Shown piece by piece: positions 9,101-16,740 of a DNA stretch of 64,000 nt (within the stretch, counting starts at the first letter, position 1; each line of letters starts with the position of its first letter). The stretch covers positions 1 to 64,000 of the forward strand of contig QFPN01000007.1 of the NCBI GenBank assembly GCA_003241695.1, read 5' to 3'. Under the pieces are notes generated by a model. It was given only the letters and a program-made list of their open reading frames with translations. It ran no database searches and had not been told where the DNA came from. The DNA is from Ancylobacter novellus (lineage in GTDB: Bacteria > Pseudomonadota > Alphaproteobacteria > Rhizobiales > Methylopilaceae). The position numbers and the translations under genes are program-made.

Positions 9101-9551
9101 CGACCAGCCGGGCGTGCTTCAGCCGCCGCCGGAGGGCTGGCACGACACCGGCGACATCGTGGCGATCGACGAGCAGGGGTTCGTGGCGATCAAGGGCCGG
9201 GCGAAGCGCTTCGCCAAGATCGCGGGCGAGATGGTCTCGCTCGGCGCGGTCGAGCAGGCGGTGCAGAAGCGCTGGCCGGACGCGAGCCACGCTGCGACGA
9301 CGGCGCCCGATCCGCGAAAAGGAGAGCGGGTGGTGCTGGTGACGACCGACGCGGCGATCGACCGCGAGGCCCTGCGCGCGGCGATCCGCGATGCGGGGCT
9401 GCCGGATCTCGCGGTTCCTGCCGAGATCGTGACGGCCGAGAAGATCCCGCTTCTGGGGTCCGGCAAGACCGACTACGTCGCGCTTAAGGAGCTTGCGGCG
9501 AAGAGCGCCGGCAAGACGCCGCCGGAGGGCGAACCGGAGGCGGCGGCGTGA
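6135..9551 (+). CDS. Fused lysophospholipid transporter / PlsC acyltransferase / acyl-ACP synthetase (LplT-Aas type)
   Basis: A 1138-residue inner-membrane fusion. Residues 1 to about 415 form an MFS transporter like LplT (FFAAFNDNFVKNAL start). About 430-620 is a PlsC acyltransferase with NHTSLLD (HX4D) near residue 454 and FPEGR near 523. About 670-1135 is an AMP-forming acyl synthetase with the TSGSEGAPKG loop near 788 and YGITE near 930. Known relatives flip lysophospholipids inward and re-acylate them using acyl-ACP made by the last domain. The ATG at 6135 was preferred because the upstream GTG at 6090 falls inside the palindromic operator. A TetR gene follows, suggesting control by a lipid or fatty-acid signal. 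Confidence 0.92.
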   Translation: MMLSLLRARRFAPLFGCQFFAAFNDNFVKNALAILLLYKIGGDHGPLLVTLAGALFIAPYFILSALGGELADRYDKARMAKLFKLGEIGVAVIAAVGFLIPSAWLLFAALILTGVLSALFGPVKYGILPDHLARNELVAGNALVETATFLAILAGTVGGGVMVAEASPWAVAATTIGVSVIAWMFAAAIPPTGERAPDLKVDKNVARSTWALLKDLKRQPRLWIAAIAVSAFWLTGAIVLALLPTLVKQVIGGSESVVTLFLAAFTIGIAAGSLLAAKLSKQRILLALTPIAGILTGLFAIDLAIATWHMTPADPLVSWREFVRSWADVRVALDMVGLAAAGGLFVVPIFAFLQAEAGEDRRARVIAANNVLNAAFMVGGSVLLLALQAAGLSTQTLFLLVGALSIIGAPLLGLALPGSMLRDSASLILSLIYRVEVRGMENLTDAGPKAVVAVNHTSLLDAPLIMSLLADEPVFAIDSRVSERPWVKPFVKLVKAFPMDPTKPLATRALIKLVKEGNRLVIFPEGRITVTGSLMKVYDGAGLIADKAEAPVVPVRIEGLDRSPFSYLKPSQIRKKLFPKVTVTILPARRLEVDQSLVGRKRRQAAGMALTDVMSDTHWSTTDVDKTVHQAVVDAAKAEGFDRVAIEDALGVKLTYRRLLAGAAALGVRIDGFTSPGENVAVLLPNTAGVVLTILALHRGGRVPAMLNYTAGPANLVSACRAAEVKTVLTSRAFIEKGRLQKEETALREACRLVYLEDVREEIGGLDRLKALLASGRPAKGDPNAPAAILFTSGSEGAPKGVVLTHRNLLSNVAQIAARIDFGPSDIVFNVLPVFHAFGLTGGLLLPLVSGVKTYMYPSPLHYRIVPELVYGTNATVLFGTDTFLQGYARTAHPYDFRSLRFVVAGAEAVKAETRKVWSEKFGLRILEGYGITEASPVVAVNTPTFNRSGTVGRLLPGIEHRLEAVDGVSEGGRLHIRGPNVMAGYLKADQPGVLQPPPEGWHDTGDIVAIDEQGFVAIKGRAKRFAKIAGEMVSLGAVEQAVQKRWPDASHAATTAPDPRKGERVVLVTTDAAIDREALRAAIRDAGLPDLAVPAEIVTAEKIPLLGSGKTDYVALKELAAKSAGKTPPEGEPEAAA

Positions 9552-9576
9552 GCCGCCGGGATGGGCGTCGCCGTCT

Positions 9577-9717
9577 CCACCCCCACCCCCTTGTGGGGAG
9601 GGTAAGGGTGGGGGTGGTCCAGGATGGAGCGAAAGAGCTGCGCGTAGAGCGACGTCGCCCGCAGCGCCTCTTTCGGACCCACCCCCGACGCCTCCCCACA
9701 AGGGGGAGGGGAGGCGG
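9577..9717. repeat. RIME/MITE-like palindromic repeat, inverted partial copy
   Basis: Two GC-rich palindromes of the CCCCCTTGTGGGGAGG type are joined by about 70 bases. Read on the minus strand, the order (palindrome, GGGGGTGG, spacer, CCACCCCCACCC-TTACCC, palindrome) is that of the core of the longer repeats at 33957-34185 and 37285-37514. It fills the gap between the fusion gene and its TetR neighbour. Confidence 0.7.
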
Positions 9718-9750
9718 AGGCCTCGCGCCTCGCTTCCTGGCCAGCCCCGC

Positions 9751-10335
9751 ATGAACGCCGCCCCGTCCCCCCGCGACACCCGCGCGCGCATCGAGGCGGC
9801 GGCGCTGAAGCTGTTCGCGGCCCGCGGCGTCGACGGGACCTCGATGCGCGACATCGCGGCCGAGGTCGGCGTCACCGAAGGCGCGCTATACCGCCACTTT
9901 CCGTCCAAGGACGCGCTCGCCCGCGCGCTGTTCCTGTCGCGCTACGGCGCGCTCGCCCACGGAATCGAGGACATCCGCGCGAGCCGGCCGGATTTTTCCG
10001 GCCGGCTCGACGAGATCGTGACGTTCTTCGCCGCGAGCTTCGACGCCGATCCGGACGGGTTCGCCTATGTGCTCGTGTCGCAGCACGAGCACCTGCGCGC
10101 CCTCGCGGCCGACGCTCCGCAGAACGCCGTCGAGGCTCTCGGCCGCGTTTTCGCCGAGGCGATGGAGGCGGGCGACATTCCGCGCGGCGACCTGGCTCTC
10201 GCGACGGCGCTCGCGCTTGGGCTCATGGTGCAGCCTGCGATCTTCCGCATCTATGGACGGCTTTCCGCGCCGCCTTCGGCCTATCGCGCGGAGATCGCCC
10301 GAGCGATCCGGCGGGCGATCGGGGCGCCGGACTGA
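9751..10335 (+). CDS. TetR/AcrR-family transcriptional regulator
   Basis: A 194-residue regulator. The N-terminal helix-turn-helix (TSMRDIAAEVGVTEGALYRHFPSKDAL, residues about 30-54) is a textbook TetR DNA-binding domain. The C-terminal half is the variable ligand-binding/dimer domain. It lies 200 bases after the transporter/acyltransferase fusion, separated by a repeat, and probably represses that gene through the perfect palindrome upstream of it. The ligand is unknown; by context, an acyl-CoA or fatty acid is plausible. The ATG has no strong ribosome site, but no better start exists before the conserved domain. Confidence 0.9.
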   Translation: MNAAPSPRDTRARIEAAALKLFAARGVDGTSMRDIAAEVGVTEGALYRHFPSKDALARALFLSRYGALAHGIEDIRASRPDFSGRLDEIVTFFAASFDADPDGFAYVLVSQHEHLRALAADAPQNAVEALGRVFAEAMEAGDIPRGDLALATALALGLMVQPAIFRIYGRLSAPPSAYRAEIARAIRRAIGAPD

Positions 10336-10482
10336 CGATGACGCCGAGCCTTGGGAAATCGCGCGATTAACCCAGACGCTCAAATCGTTTCGAATTCACG
10401 CGGTCGTTGACGCTTTCCTCGTCAAGTTCAGGCATGGTCGGGCGAGAGACGTCCTTCGCCGAACACCTTATCGGGCGCCGCC

Positions 10483-11538
10483 ATGACTGAAACATCCGCC
10501 GTCGTCGCGTCCGACAAGTCCCGCATCGACTGGGTCGACGTCGCGAAGGGCGTGTGCATCGTTCTCGTCGTGATGATGCACTCCACGCTGGGCGTCGGGA
10601 AGGCGACCGGCGAAGAAGGCTTCATGCACTGGATCGTCGCCTTCGCGAAGCCGTTCCGGATGCCGGACTTCTTCATGATCTCGGGTCTGTTCCTGGCTTT
10701 GGTCGTCAATCGCCCGTGGCGGCTCTATCTCGACCGCAAGGTTCTGCACTTCGTCTATTTCTACGTGTTGTGGCTCCTCATCCAAGGCGCGTTCAAGTTT
10801 CCGGCGATCGCGCTGGAAGACGGGCCGTGGGCGGTCGTTGAGGCCTTCCTGCTTGCTTTCGTCGAACCCTTCGGGACGCTCTGGTTCATCTATCTGCTGC
10901 CGATCTTCTTCGTCTTCGCCAAGCTCGTGAAAAATCTGCCGCCGCTTCTCGTGCTCGCTTTCGCGGCGGCGCTCGAGACCGCACGGATCAAGACCGGCTG
11001 GACCGTGCCGGACGAGTTCTGCTCGCGTCTGTTCTACGTGATGCTCGGCTGGTACGCGGCGCGTTACGTCTTCGCCGTGGCCGACTGGACGCGCGGCGCG
11101 CCGTGGCTTGCGATGGGGTGCCTCGCGATATGGGCGCTGGCGAACGGGGTCGCGGTTCATGCCGGCGTCTCCGAGTTTCCGGGCGTAAGCCTTCTGCTCG
11201 GAACGGCGGGCGCGCTGGCCATCGTCGCAGGTTCCGCGCTGATCGCCGGGACGAAGCTCGGCGAGCCGCTGCGTTACGCCGGCGAGCGCTCGATCGCGGT
11301 CTATCTCGCCTTCTTCCTGCCGATGGCGGCGGCCCGCGTCGTTCTAATAAAGACTGGCGTTATCTCCGACGTCGGAGTCATCTCGCTCCTCGTGACCCTC
11401 TCGGGGCTGCTGCTTCCCTTGGCGTTGCATTACATCGTCATGAGGACGGGAAAGGGGCGCTTTCTCTTCGAGCGACCCGCCGCTTTTCGGCTTTCGTCCA
11501 ATTCAGGATCGGCTCGAACTCTCCAGCCGGCGGAGTGA
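10483..11538 (+). CDS. Acyltransferase 3 family integral membrane protein
   Basis: A 351-residue protein with about ten predicted membrane helices. It begins with the family signature RIDWVDVAKGVCIVLVVMMH and continues with the FRMPDFFMISGLFLAL block typical of acyltransferase-3/OpgC-like enzymes, which acylate sugars of exported glycans or lipids using the conserved first-helix histidine. No glycan synthesis genes are adjacent, so the acceptor is unknown. It is a single-gene unit closed by a strong hairpin terminator downstream. Confidence 0.85.
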   Translation: MTETSAVVASDKSRIDWVDVAKGVCIVLVVMMHSTLGVGKATGEEGFMHWIVAFAKPFRMPDFFMISGLFLALVVNRPWRLYLDRKVLHFVYFYVLWLLIQGAFKFPAIALEDGPWAVVEAFLLAFVEPFGTLWFIYLLPIFFVFAKLVKNLPPLLVLAFAAALETARIKTGWTVPDEFCSRLFYVMLGWYAARYVFAVADWTRGAPWLAMGCLAIWALANGVAVHAGVSEFPGVSLLLGTAGALAIVAGSALIAGTKLGEPLRYAGERSIAVYLAFFLPMAAARVVLIKTGVISDVGVISLLVTLSGLLLPLALHYIVMRTGKGRFLFERPAAFRLSSNSGSARTLQPAE

Positions 11539-11567
11539 CTTAGGCGAAAGTCGTATGCGCCTTGCCG

Positions 11568-11600
11568 CGCGCCGCGACCTGATGGCGCGGCGCGTGTTTT
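11568..11600 (+). terminator. Intrinsic terminator after the acyltransferase gene
   Basis: A nine-pair GC stem (CGCGCCGCG with CGCGGCGCG) around a nine-base loop, followed by TGTTTTTAG. It lies 30 bases after the acyltransferase stop codon. Confidence 0.8.
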
Positions 11601-11700
11601 TAGTTAGAAAAATCGGCGCCTCTCTGTTTCGTTACCGCGCCGCCGCTCTAGTTGGCCTGGCTGATCGGTGGCCGCGCTTACAGAAGAGGGAGAACGCGCA

Positions 11701-12090
11701 ATGAAATTTAATAAGCTCTTGGCCGGCGTTCTGGCCGCAGGCTTCGCCGTTTCGCCGGCGCTCGCCGCGGAAGGCCCGTTCAATCAGGCTCAGCTCGACA
11801 AGGGCGCGTCGGAATACAACACGCATTGCCGCACGTGCCACGCGGCCAAGGGCAAGGGCGCCCTCGGTCCGGCTCTCTCGGGCGACGTGTTCAAGGGCCG
11901 TTTCGGCGGCCAGTCGGTCTCCGACGTCTCGACCTGGATCCATGAGAACATGCCGCAGACGGCGCCGGGTTCGCTCAAGGACGAGCAGCTCTACCCGATC
12001 ATGGCCTACATCCTGTCGCTGAACGGCTTCACGCCCGGTCAGACCGAGCTGACCGCCGAGTCCGGCAAGTCGGTCACGATCGAGAAGTGA
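11701..12090 (+). CDS. Periplasmic class I cytochrome c (first of a tandem pair)
   Basis: A 129-residue exported monohaem cytochrome. A signal peptide (to ALAAEG near residue 22) is followed by CRTCH (haem attachment, near residue 43) and a distal methionine in the MPQTAPGSLKDEQL block. GGGAG lies before the ATG. Cytochromes of this shape carry electrons from periplasmic dehydrogenases to an oxidase. The next gene is a close paralogue with near-identical mature start and end blocks, so a duplication is evident. Each copy has its own hairpin terminator and AT-rich upstream region, which points to separate regulation. Confidence 0.9.
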   Translation: MKFNKLLAGVLAAGFAVSPALAAEGPFNQAQLDKGASEYNTHCRTCHAAKGKGALGPALSGDVFKGRFGGQSVSDVSTWIHENMPQTAPGSLKDEQLYPIMAYILSLNGFTPGQTELTAESGKSVTIEK

Positions 12091-12098
12091 TCACATCC

Positions 12099-12130
12099 GG
12101 CGGAGCGGCTCGTGTTCGCTCCGCCAATTT
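12099..12130 (+). terminator. Hairpin terminator between the tandem cytochromes
   Basis: GGCGGAGCG pairs perfectly with CGCTCCGCC across a nine-base loop, followed by AATTTCCTCAAAT. It begins eight bases after the stop codon and separates the two cytochrome genes transcriptionally. Confidence 0.65.
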
Positions 12131-12274
12131 CCTCAAATAATTCAAGGCTCGTCGATCACGTCGGCGAGTATTTTTATTAGACTAATCACAAAGTCTTGCC
12201 CCGCAGCGCCTACGCGCGTCTCCCGTCTGGCCCTAATCCCCATGGGGTTCGAGCCTTCAGAAGGAGAGCGCCGC

Positions 12275-12664
12275 ATGCGCATCAGACATATCTTGGCGAG
12301 CCTCGCGGTTGCGACGGCAGGGGCCGTGGCGCCGGCGGCGGCGGCCGAAGGGCCGTTCAACCAGGCGCAGCTCGACAAGGGGAAGTCCGAATACAACACC
12401 CATTGCCGCACCTGCCACGCGGCCAACGGCAAGGGCGCGCTCGGACCGGCTCTCATGGGCGACGACTTCAAGACGAAATGGGGCGGCAAGCCGATCTCGG
12501 ATCTGCGGTCCTACACCTACGAGTTCATGCCGCAGACGGCGCCGAAGTCGCTCAAGGACGAGCAGCTCGACCCGATCATGGCCTACATCCTGTCGCTGAA
12601 CGGCATGACGCCGGGCTCGAAGGAGTTCAGCAAGGAAGCCGCCTCGGCCGAATTCCCGAAGTGA
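12275..12664 (+). CDS. Periplasmic class I cytochrome c (second of a tandem pair)
   Basis: A 129-residue paralogue of the preceding cytochrome with the same mature N-terminus (EGPFNQAQLDKG), CRTCH haem site, glycine-rich loop and MPQTAPKSLKDEQL distal methionine block. The signal peptide and surface residues differ. AAGGAG precedes the ATG, and a 75-base AT-rich stretch lies upstream of that. The pair probably serves different electron donors or conditions. No dehydrogenase is adjacent, so the partner cannot be read from context. Confidence 0.9.
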   Translation: MRIRHILASLAVATAGAVAPAAAAEGPFNQAQLDKGKSEYNTHCRTCHAANGKGALGPALMGDDFKTKWGGKPISDLRSYTYEFMPQTAPKSLKDEQLDPIMAYILSLNGMTPGSKEFSKEAASAEFPK

Positions 12665-12677
12665 GCTGACGGGAGCG

Positions 12678-12700
12678 GCCCGGCAATCGGGCGTTTCTTG
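12678..12700 (+). terminator. Hairpin terminator after second cytochrome
   Basis: GCCCG-GCAAT-CGGGC followed by GTTTCTTG, 14 bases after the cytochrome stop and before polA. Confidence 0.55.
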
Positions 12701-12756
12701 TCGGGCCTCCCCTCCCTATAGTCCCGGCCGACCCATGAGGCCGGGACACCATCCGC

Positions 12757-15700
12757 ATGCCAAGCCGCCCCGTCGCCAAAGGCGACCATGTCGTTCTCGT
12801 GGACGGCTCGTCCTACATCTTCCGCGCCTTCCACGCGCTGCCGCCCCTGACGCGGCCCTCCGACGGGCTGCCCGTGGGCGCGGTCTCGGGCTTCTGCAAC
12901 ATGCTGTGGAAGCTGCTGCGCGACGCCGGATGGGTCGACCCGACCCATCTCGCCGTGGTGTTCGACAAGTCCGAGGTCACGTTCCGCAAGGACGTCTACC
13001 CGGCCTATAAGGCGAACCGTTCCGAGCCGCCCGAGGACCTCGTCCCGCAGTTTCCGCTCATCCGGCATGCGACGCGCGCCTTCTCGATCCCGGCGCTCGA
13101 GCAGGGCGGCTACGAAGCCGACGACCTGATCGCGACCTATGCCCGCCTCGCGTCGGAGGCCGGAGCGGAGGTGACCATAGTCGGCTCCGACAAGGACCTG
13201 TTCCAGCTCGTCGACGGGCTCGTAACCATGCTCGACCCGGTGAAGGACAAGCGCATCGGCCCCGACGAGGTGTTCGAGAAGTTTGGCGTGCTGCCTGAGA
13301 AGATGATCGACCTGCAGGCGCTCGCCGGCGACTCGGTCGACAATGTCCCCGGCGTGCCCGGCATCGGCGCCAAGACCGCGGCGCAGCTTCTGGACGACTA
13401 TGGCGACCTTGAAACGCTCCTCGATCGCGCCGGCGAGATCAAGCAGCCGAAGCGTCGCGAGAACCTGATCGCCAACGCCGAACTCGCCCGCGTCTCGAAG
13501 CGCCTCGTGACGCTGGAGCGCAACGTGCCGCTGGAGGTTCCGCTCGAAGAACTCGCCGTGGACGAGCCGAACCCGACCCGGCTGATCGCCTTCCTCAAGG
13601 CGATGGAGTTCTCGACGCTGACCCGCCGCGTCTCCGAGGCGACGGGCGTCGAGATCGCATCCGTCACTCCCGATCCGGACATGATGTCGGGCAAGCGGAG
13701 CGCTTCGTCCCTGCCCGGCGGGGGCAGGTCACGAGAGGAAGCGAGCGAAGGCCTCTTCGCCTCCGAAGAATCCTCTAGCGCCGCGGATGGCGCCAACCTT
13801 TCCCCACAAGGAGAGGGCGCGTCGCGCGAATACCGTCCGGCGGAAGGCCGCGCCCGCAAGGGCATGGACTATGTCGCGCCGGCTGCGGGCGGTCCCGCGG
13901 GAACGATCGAGGGCGCGACCCCGCAGGATCTCGCCGGCGTCCGTCGCGCGGAGGCGGCTTCCGCCGCGATCGATCGCGCGGCCTATGAGACGATCACGGA
14001 CGTGGCCCGCCTCGCCCAGTGGGTCGAGGCAGCGCGCGACCACGGCGTCGTGGCGGTCGACACGGAGACCACCGGGATCGACCCGATGACCGCGGAACTC
14101 GTCGGCGTTTCGATGGCGATCGAGCCTGGGCTCGCGGCCTACGTCCCGCTCGGACATGTCGGCGCGGCGGGCGACCTGCTGTCGGAGGCCGGCGCGGGGC
14201 TGGGCGGCCTGGTCGAAGGCCAGATCCCGGCAGGCGAGGCGGTCGCGCTGCTGAAGGCGCTGATGGAGGACCGCTCGGTCCTGAAGGTCGGCCAGGGGAT
14301 CAAGTTCGACGTGACGGTGATGAGCCGGCTCGGCGTTACGGTCGCGCCCTATGACGACACCATGCTGATGTCCTACGCGCTGGACAGCGGCCTCGGCGCG
14401 CAGGGGCTCGACGAGCTCTCGCGTCGCCATCTCGGCCATGCGCCGATCACCTATGACGAGGTGACGGGCACGGGCCGCGCGCGCGTCAATTTCGCGGAAG
14501 TTTCCATCGACAAGGCGACCGCCTATGCGGCCGAGGACGCCGACCTGACGCTTCGGCTCTGGCGGCTGTTCAAGGCCCGGCTCGTGGCCGAACGTATGAC
14601 GACGGTCTACGAGACGCTCGAACGCCCGATGCCGGCCGTGCTGTCGGCGATGGAGCGGCGCGGCGTCTCGATCGAGCGCTCCATGCTGTCCCGGCTTTCG
14701 GGCGAACTCGCCCAGCGCATGGGCGGGCTAGAGGCCGAGATCCACGAGCTCGCCGGCGAGCCCTTCAATCTCGGCAGCCCGAAGCAGCTCGGCGACATCC
14801 TGTTCGGGAAGATGCAGCTCCCGGGCGCGAAGAAGACCAAGACCGGCGCCTGGGGCACGGCCGCGGGGGTGCTGGAGGATCTCGCGACGCAGGGCCACGA
14901 GCTACCGCGCCGCATTCTCGACTGGCGGCAGCTCGCCAAGTTGAAGTCGACCTATGCCGACGCGCTGCCGACCTATGTCCACGCCGACACGGGGCGGGTT
15001 CACACCACCTATCAGCTCGCCGCGACGACGACGGGCCGCCTGTCGTCGACGGAGCCCAACCTCCAGAACATTCCGGTGCGCACCGAGGAGGGCCGCAAGA
15101 TCCGGGCGGCCTTCGTGGCGCCCGCGGGCAAGAAGATCGTCTCGGCCGACTACAGCCAGATCGAGCTGCGCATCCTCGCGCACATGGCGGACATTCCGCA
15201 GCTCCGGCAGGCTTTCGAGGACGGGCTGGACATCCACGCGATGACGGCCTCCGAGATGTTCGGCGTGCCGGTGGAGGGCATGGACCCCCTGACGCGGCGG
15301 CGCGCCAAGGCGATCAACTTCGGCATCATCTACGGCATCTCGGCCTTCGGGCTCGCCAACCAGCTCGGGATCGGGCGCGAGGAGGCCGGGCAGTACATCA
15401 AGACCTATTTCGATCGCTTCCCCGGCATCCGCGACTACATGGAGGAGACCAAGGAGGCCTGCCGCCGCGACGGCTACGTCACCACGATCTTCGGCCGGAA
15501 GTGCCACTATCCCTCGATCAAGGCCTCGAACCCGGCCGAGCGCGCCTTCAACGAGCGCGCCGCGATCAACGCGCCGATCCAGGGCTCGGCCGCCGACGTG
15601 ATCCGCCGCGCGATGATCCGGATGGACAGCGCGCTCGAGACGGCCGGCCTCGCCTCCGCGAGGATGTTGCTTCAGGTCCATGACGAGCTGATCTTCGAAA

Positions 15701-15837
15701 TCGACGACGCCGAGGTCGAGGCGACCTTGCCCGTGGTGACGAAGATCATGGCGGAAGCGCCGCTGCCGGCGGTGGCGCTCCGGGTTCCGCTCCTCGTGGA
15801 GGCCAAGGCCGCGGAAAGCTGGGAAGAAGCGCACTGA
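12757..15837 (+). CDS. polA: DNA polymerase I
   Basis: A 1026-residue enzyme for gap filling, Okazaki-primer removal and repair. The N-terminal 5'-3' nuclease spans residues about 7-300. The 3'-5' exonuclease (about 410-600) keeps its acidic VAVDTETTGID motif near residue 434 and AAEDAD, so proofreading should work. The family A polymerase domain carries motif A DYSQIELRILAH (near 798), motif B RRRAKAINFGIIYG and motif C QVHDELIFE (near 972). It is about 100 residues longer than E. coli PolA. The surplus sits mainly in the linker at residues about 310-400, where the DNA looks like an inserted intergenic repeat read in frame. Confidence 0.97.
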   Translation: MPSRPVAKGDHVVLVDGSSYIFRAFHALPPLTRPSDGLPVGAVSGFCNMLWKLLRDAGWVDPTHLAVVFDKSEVTFRKDVYPAYKANRSEPPEDLVPQFPLIRHATRAFSIPALEQGGYEADDLIATYARLASEAGAEVTIVGSDKDLFQLVDGLVTMLDPVKDKRIGPDEVFEKFGVLPEKMIDLQALAGDSVDNVPGVPGIGAKTAAQLLDDYGDLETLLDRAGEIKQPKRRENLIANAELARVSKRLVTLERNVPLEVPLEELAVDEPNPTRLIAFLKAMEFSTLTRRVSEATGVEIASVTPDPDMMSGKRSASSLPGGGRSREEASEGLFASEESSSAADGANLSPQGEGASREYRPAEGRARKGMDYVAPAAGGPAGTIEGATPQDLAGVRRAEAASAAIDRAAYETITDVARLAQWVEAARDHGVVAVDTETTGIDPMTAELVGVSMAIEPGLAAYVPLGHVGAAGDLLSEAGAGLGGLVEGQIPAGEAVALLKALMEDRSVLKVGQGIKFDVTVMSRLGVTVAPYDDTMLMSYALDSGLGAQGLDELSRRHLGHAPITYDEVTGTGRARVNFAEVSIDKATAYAAEDADLTLRLWRLFKARLVAERMTTVYETLERPMPAVLSAMERRGVSIERSMLSRLSGELAQRMGGLEAEIHELAGEPFNLGSPKQLGDILFGKMQLPGAKKTKTGAWGTAAGVLEDLATQGHELPRRILDWRQLAKLKSTYADALPTYVHADTGRVHTTYQLAATTTGRLSSTEPNLQNIPVRTEEGRKIRAAFVAPAGKKIVSADYSQIELRILAHMADIPQLRQAFEDGLDIHAMTASEMFGVPVEGMDPLTRRRAKAINFGIIYGISAFGLANQLGIGREEAGQYIKTYFDRFPGIRDYMEETKEACRRDGYVTTIFGRKCHYPSIKASNPAERAFNERAAINAPIQGSAADVIRRAMIRMDSALETAGLASARMLLQVHDELIFEIDDAEVEATLPVVTKIMAEAPLPAVALRVPLLVEAKAAESWEEAH
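13715..13812. repeat. Repeat-like insert inside the polA linker
   Basis: Within the polA frame, CTGCCC-GGCGG-GGGCAG, an AGAGGAAGCGAGCGAAGGCCTC block and TTTCCCCACAAGGAGAGGG follow one another. These resemble the palindromic blocks of the intergenic repeats elsewhere in the window, and they encode a Ser/Glu-rich NLSPQGEGA-type peptide not expected in PolA. The reading frame is kept. Confidence 0.55.
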
Positions 15838-15850
15838 GCGGACAAACCCA

Positions 15851-16135
15851 ATGTCGAACAAGCATCAGGACATTCTGAACGCGTCTTCGAACCTGCTCGG
15901 GATCTCGCTCGTCATCATCGCCGGGCTGAAGGTCTCAGGCCACAGCGCGGATTCCTATTCCGACGAGGTGGCCTGCCTCGCTGCGCTCTGCCTCTGCACG
16001 AGCTGCATCCTGTCCTACGCCGCGATCCGGGCTCCGGACCCGCGACGCTACGAAAAGTGGGCGGACCGGATCTTTCTCTGCGGGTTGTTCACCATTCTCG
16101 TTTCAGTCGGGATCGTCGTGATCGAGGCGGCGTAG
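15851..16135 (+). CDS. Small three-helix membrane protein
   Basis: A 94-residue protein with three predicted membrane helices (about residues 12-30, 38-60 and 72-92) and several cysteines in the second helix (CLAALCLCTSC). It starts 14 bases after the polA stop and is probably co-transcribed. The composition is natural and the stop is well placed, but I recognise no family. Confidence 0.6.
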   Translation: MSNKHQDILNASSNLLGISLVIIAGLKVSGHSADSYSDEVACLAALCLCTSCILSYAAIRAPDPRRYEKWADRIFLCGLFTILVSVGIVVIEAA

Positions 16136-16244
16136 ACGCCGACTTGCCGGCAGAGACGAAATCTCGAGCGCAGAAGACGAACTGCGATAAAATCGTTTCG
16201 GACCGCTGAAGTGGTTTCGGCGGCGTTCCCGGGGAGCGATCTGG

Positions 16245-16577
16245 ATGACGTCGAGGAATGCGACGGTTCGAACGGCGATCGCCGCAGGTGCGCTTGCGGC
16301 GGCGAGCATGCTGGTCGTGCTCGCTCCCTCCGCGGAGGCGCGGGACGGCTGGAACAGCCGCGAAGGCTGGCAAGGACCCGGCCCCGGCATGGGCGACGCG
16401 CCGGAGATGGACCCGGCTCTTGGCGTCACCGTGCCGCTCGGCAAGGAGCCAAAGGCGCAGGACGGAGACGGCGCGCAGGCGGCGCCCAATGGAACGGTCG
16501 GGTGCGGCGAGACGGTCCGGCAGCATTACGACTCGTCCGGAAACCTCGTCACCACGACGACGCCGAACCCCTGCTGA
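16245..16577 (+). CDS. Small secreted hypothetical protein
   Basis: A 110-residue protein with a signal peptide (hydrophobic AAIAAGALAAASMLVVLA, then a PSAEA-R cleavage site). A hydrophilic mature part contains two cysteines (VGCGETV and the C-terminal PNPC), which may form a periplasmic disulfide. GGGGAG lies upstream of the ATG. No family recognised. Confidence 0.6.
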   Translation: MTSRNATVRTAIAAGALAAASMLVVLAPSAEARDGWNSREGWQGPGPGMGDAPEMDPALGVTVPLGKEPKAQDGDGAQAAPNGTVGCGETVRQHYDSSGNLVTTTTPNPC

Positions 16578-16740
16578 TTGTCCAGGCGGCGCCGGCGTTC
16601 CGTTCCGAAGAGGCCGGCACGCTGCGCCTTGCGGCGTTCGAACTTCGTTAAGCTTCGCTGTGGCGATGCGTCCAAAGACGTTGCGGAGGGTTCGGCACGG
16701 CGTAGACTTGTCCTCTGTCGATCGTCGTCGGGGGGCGGAT

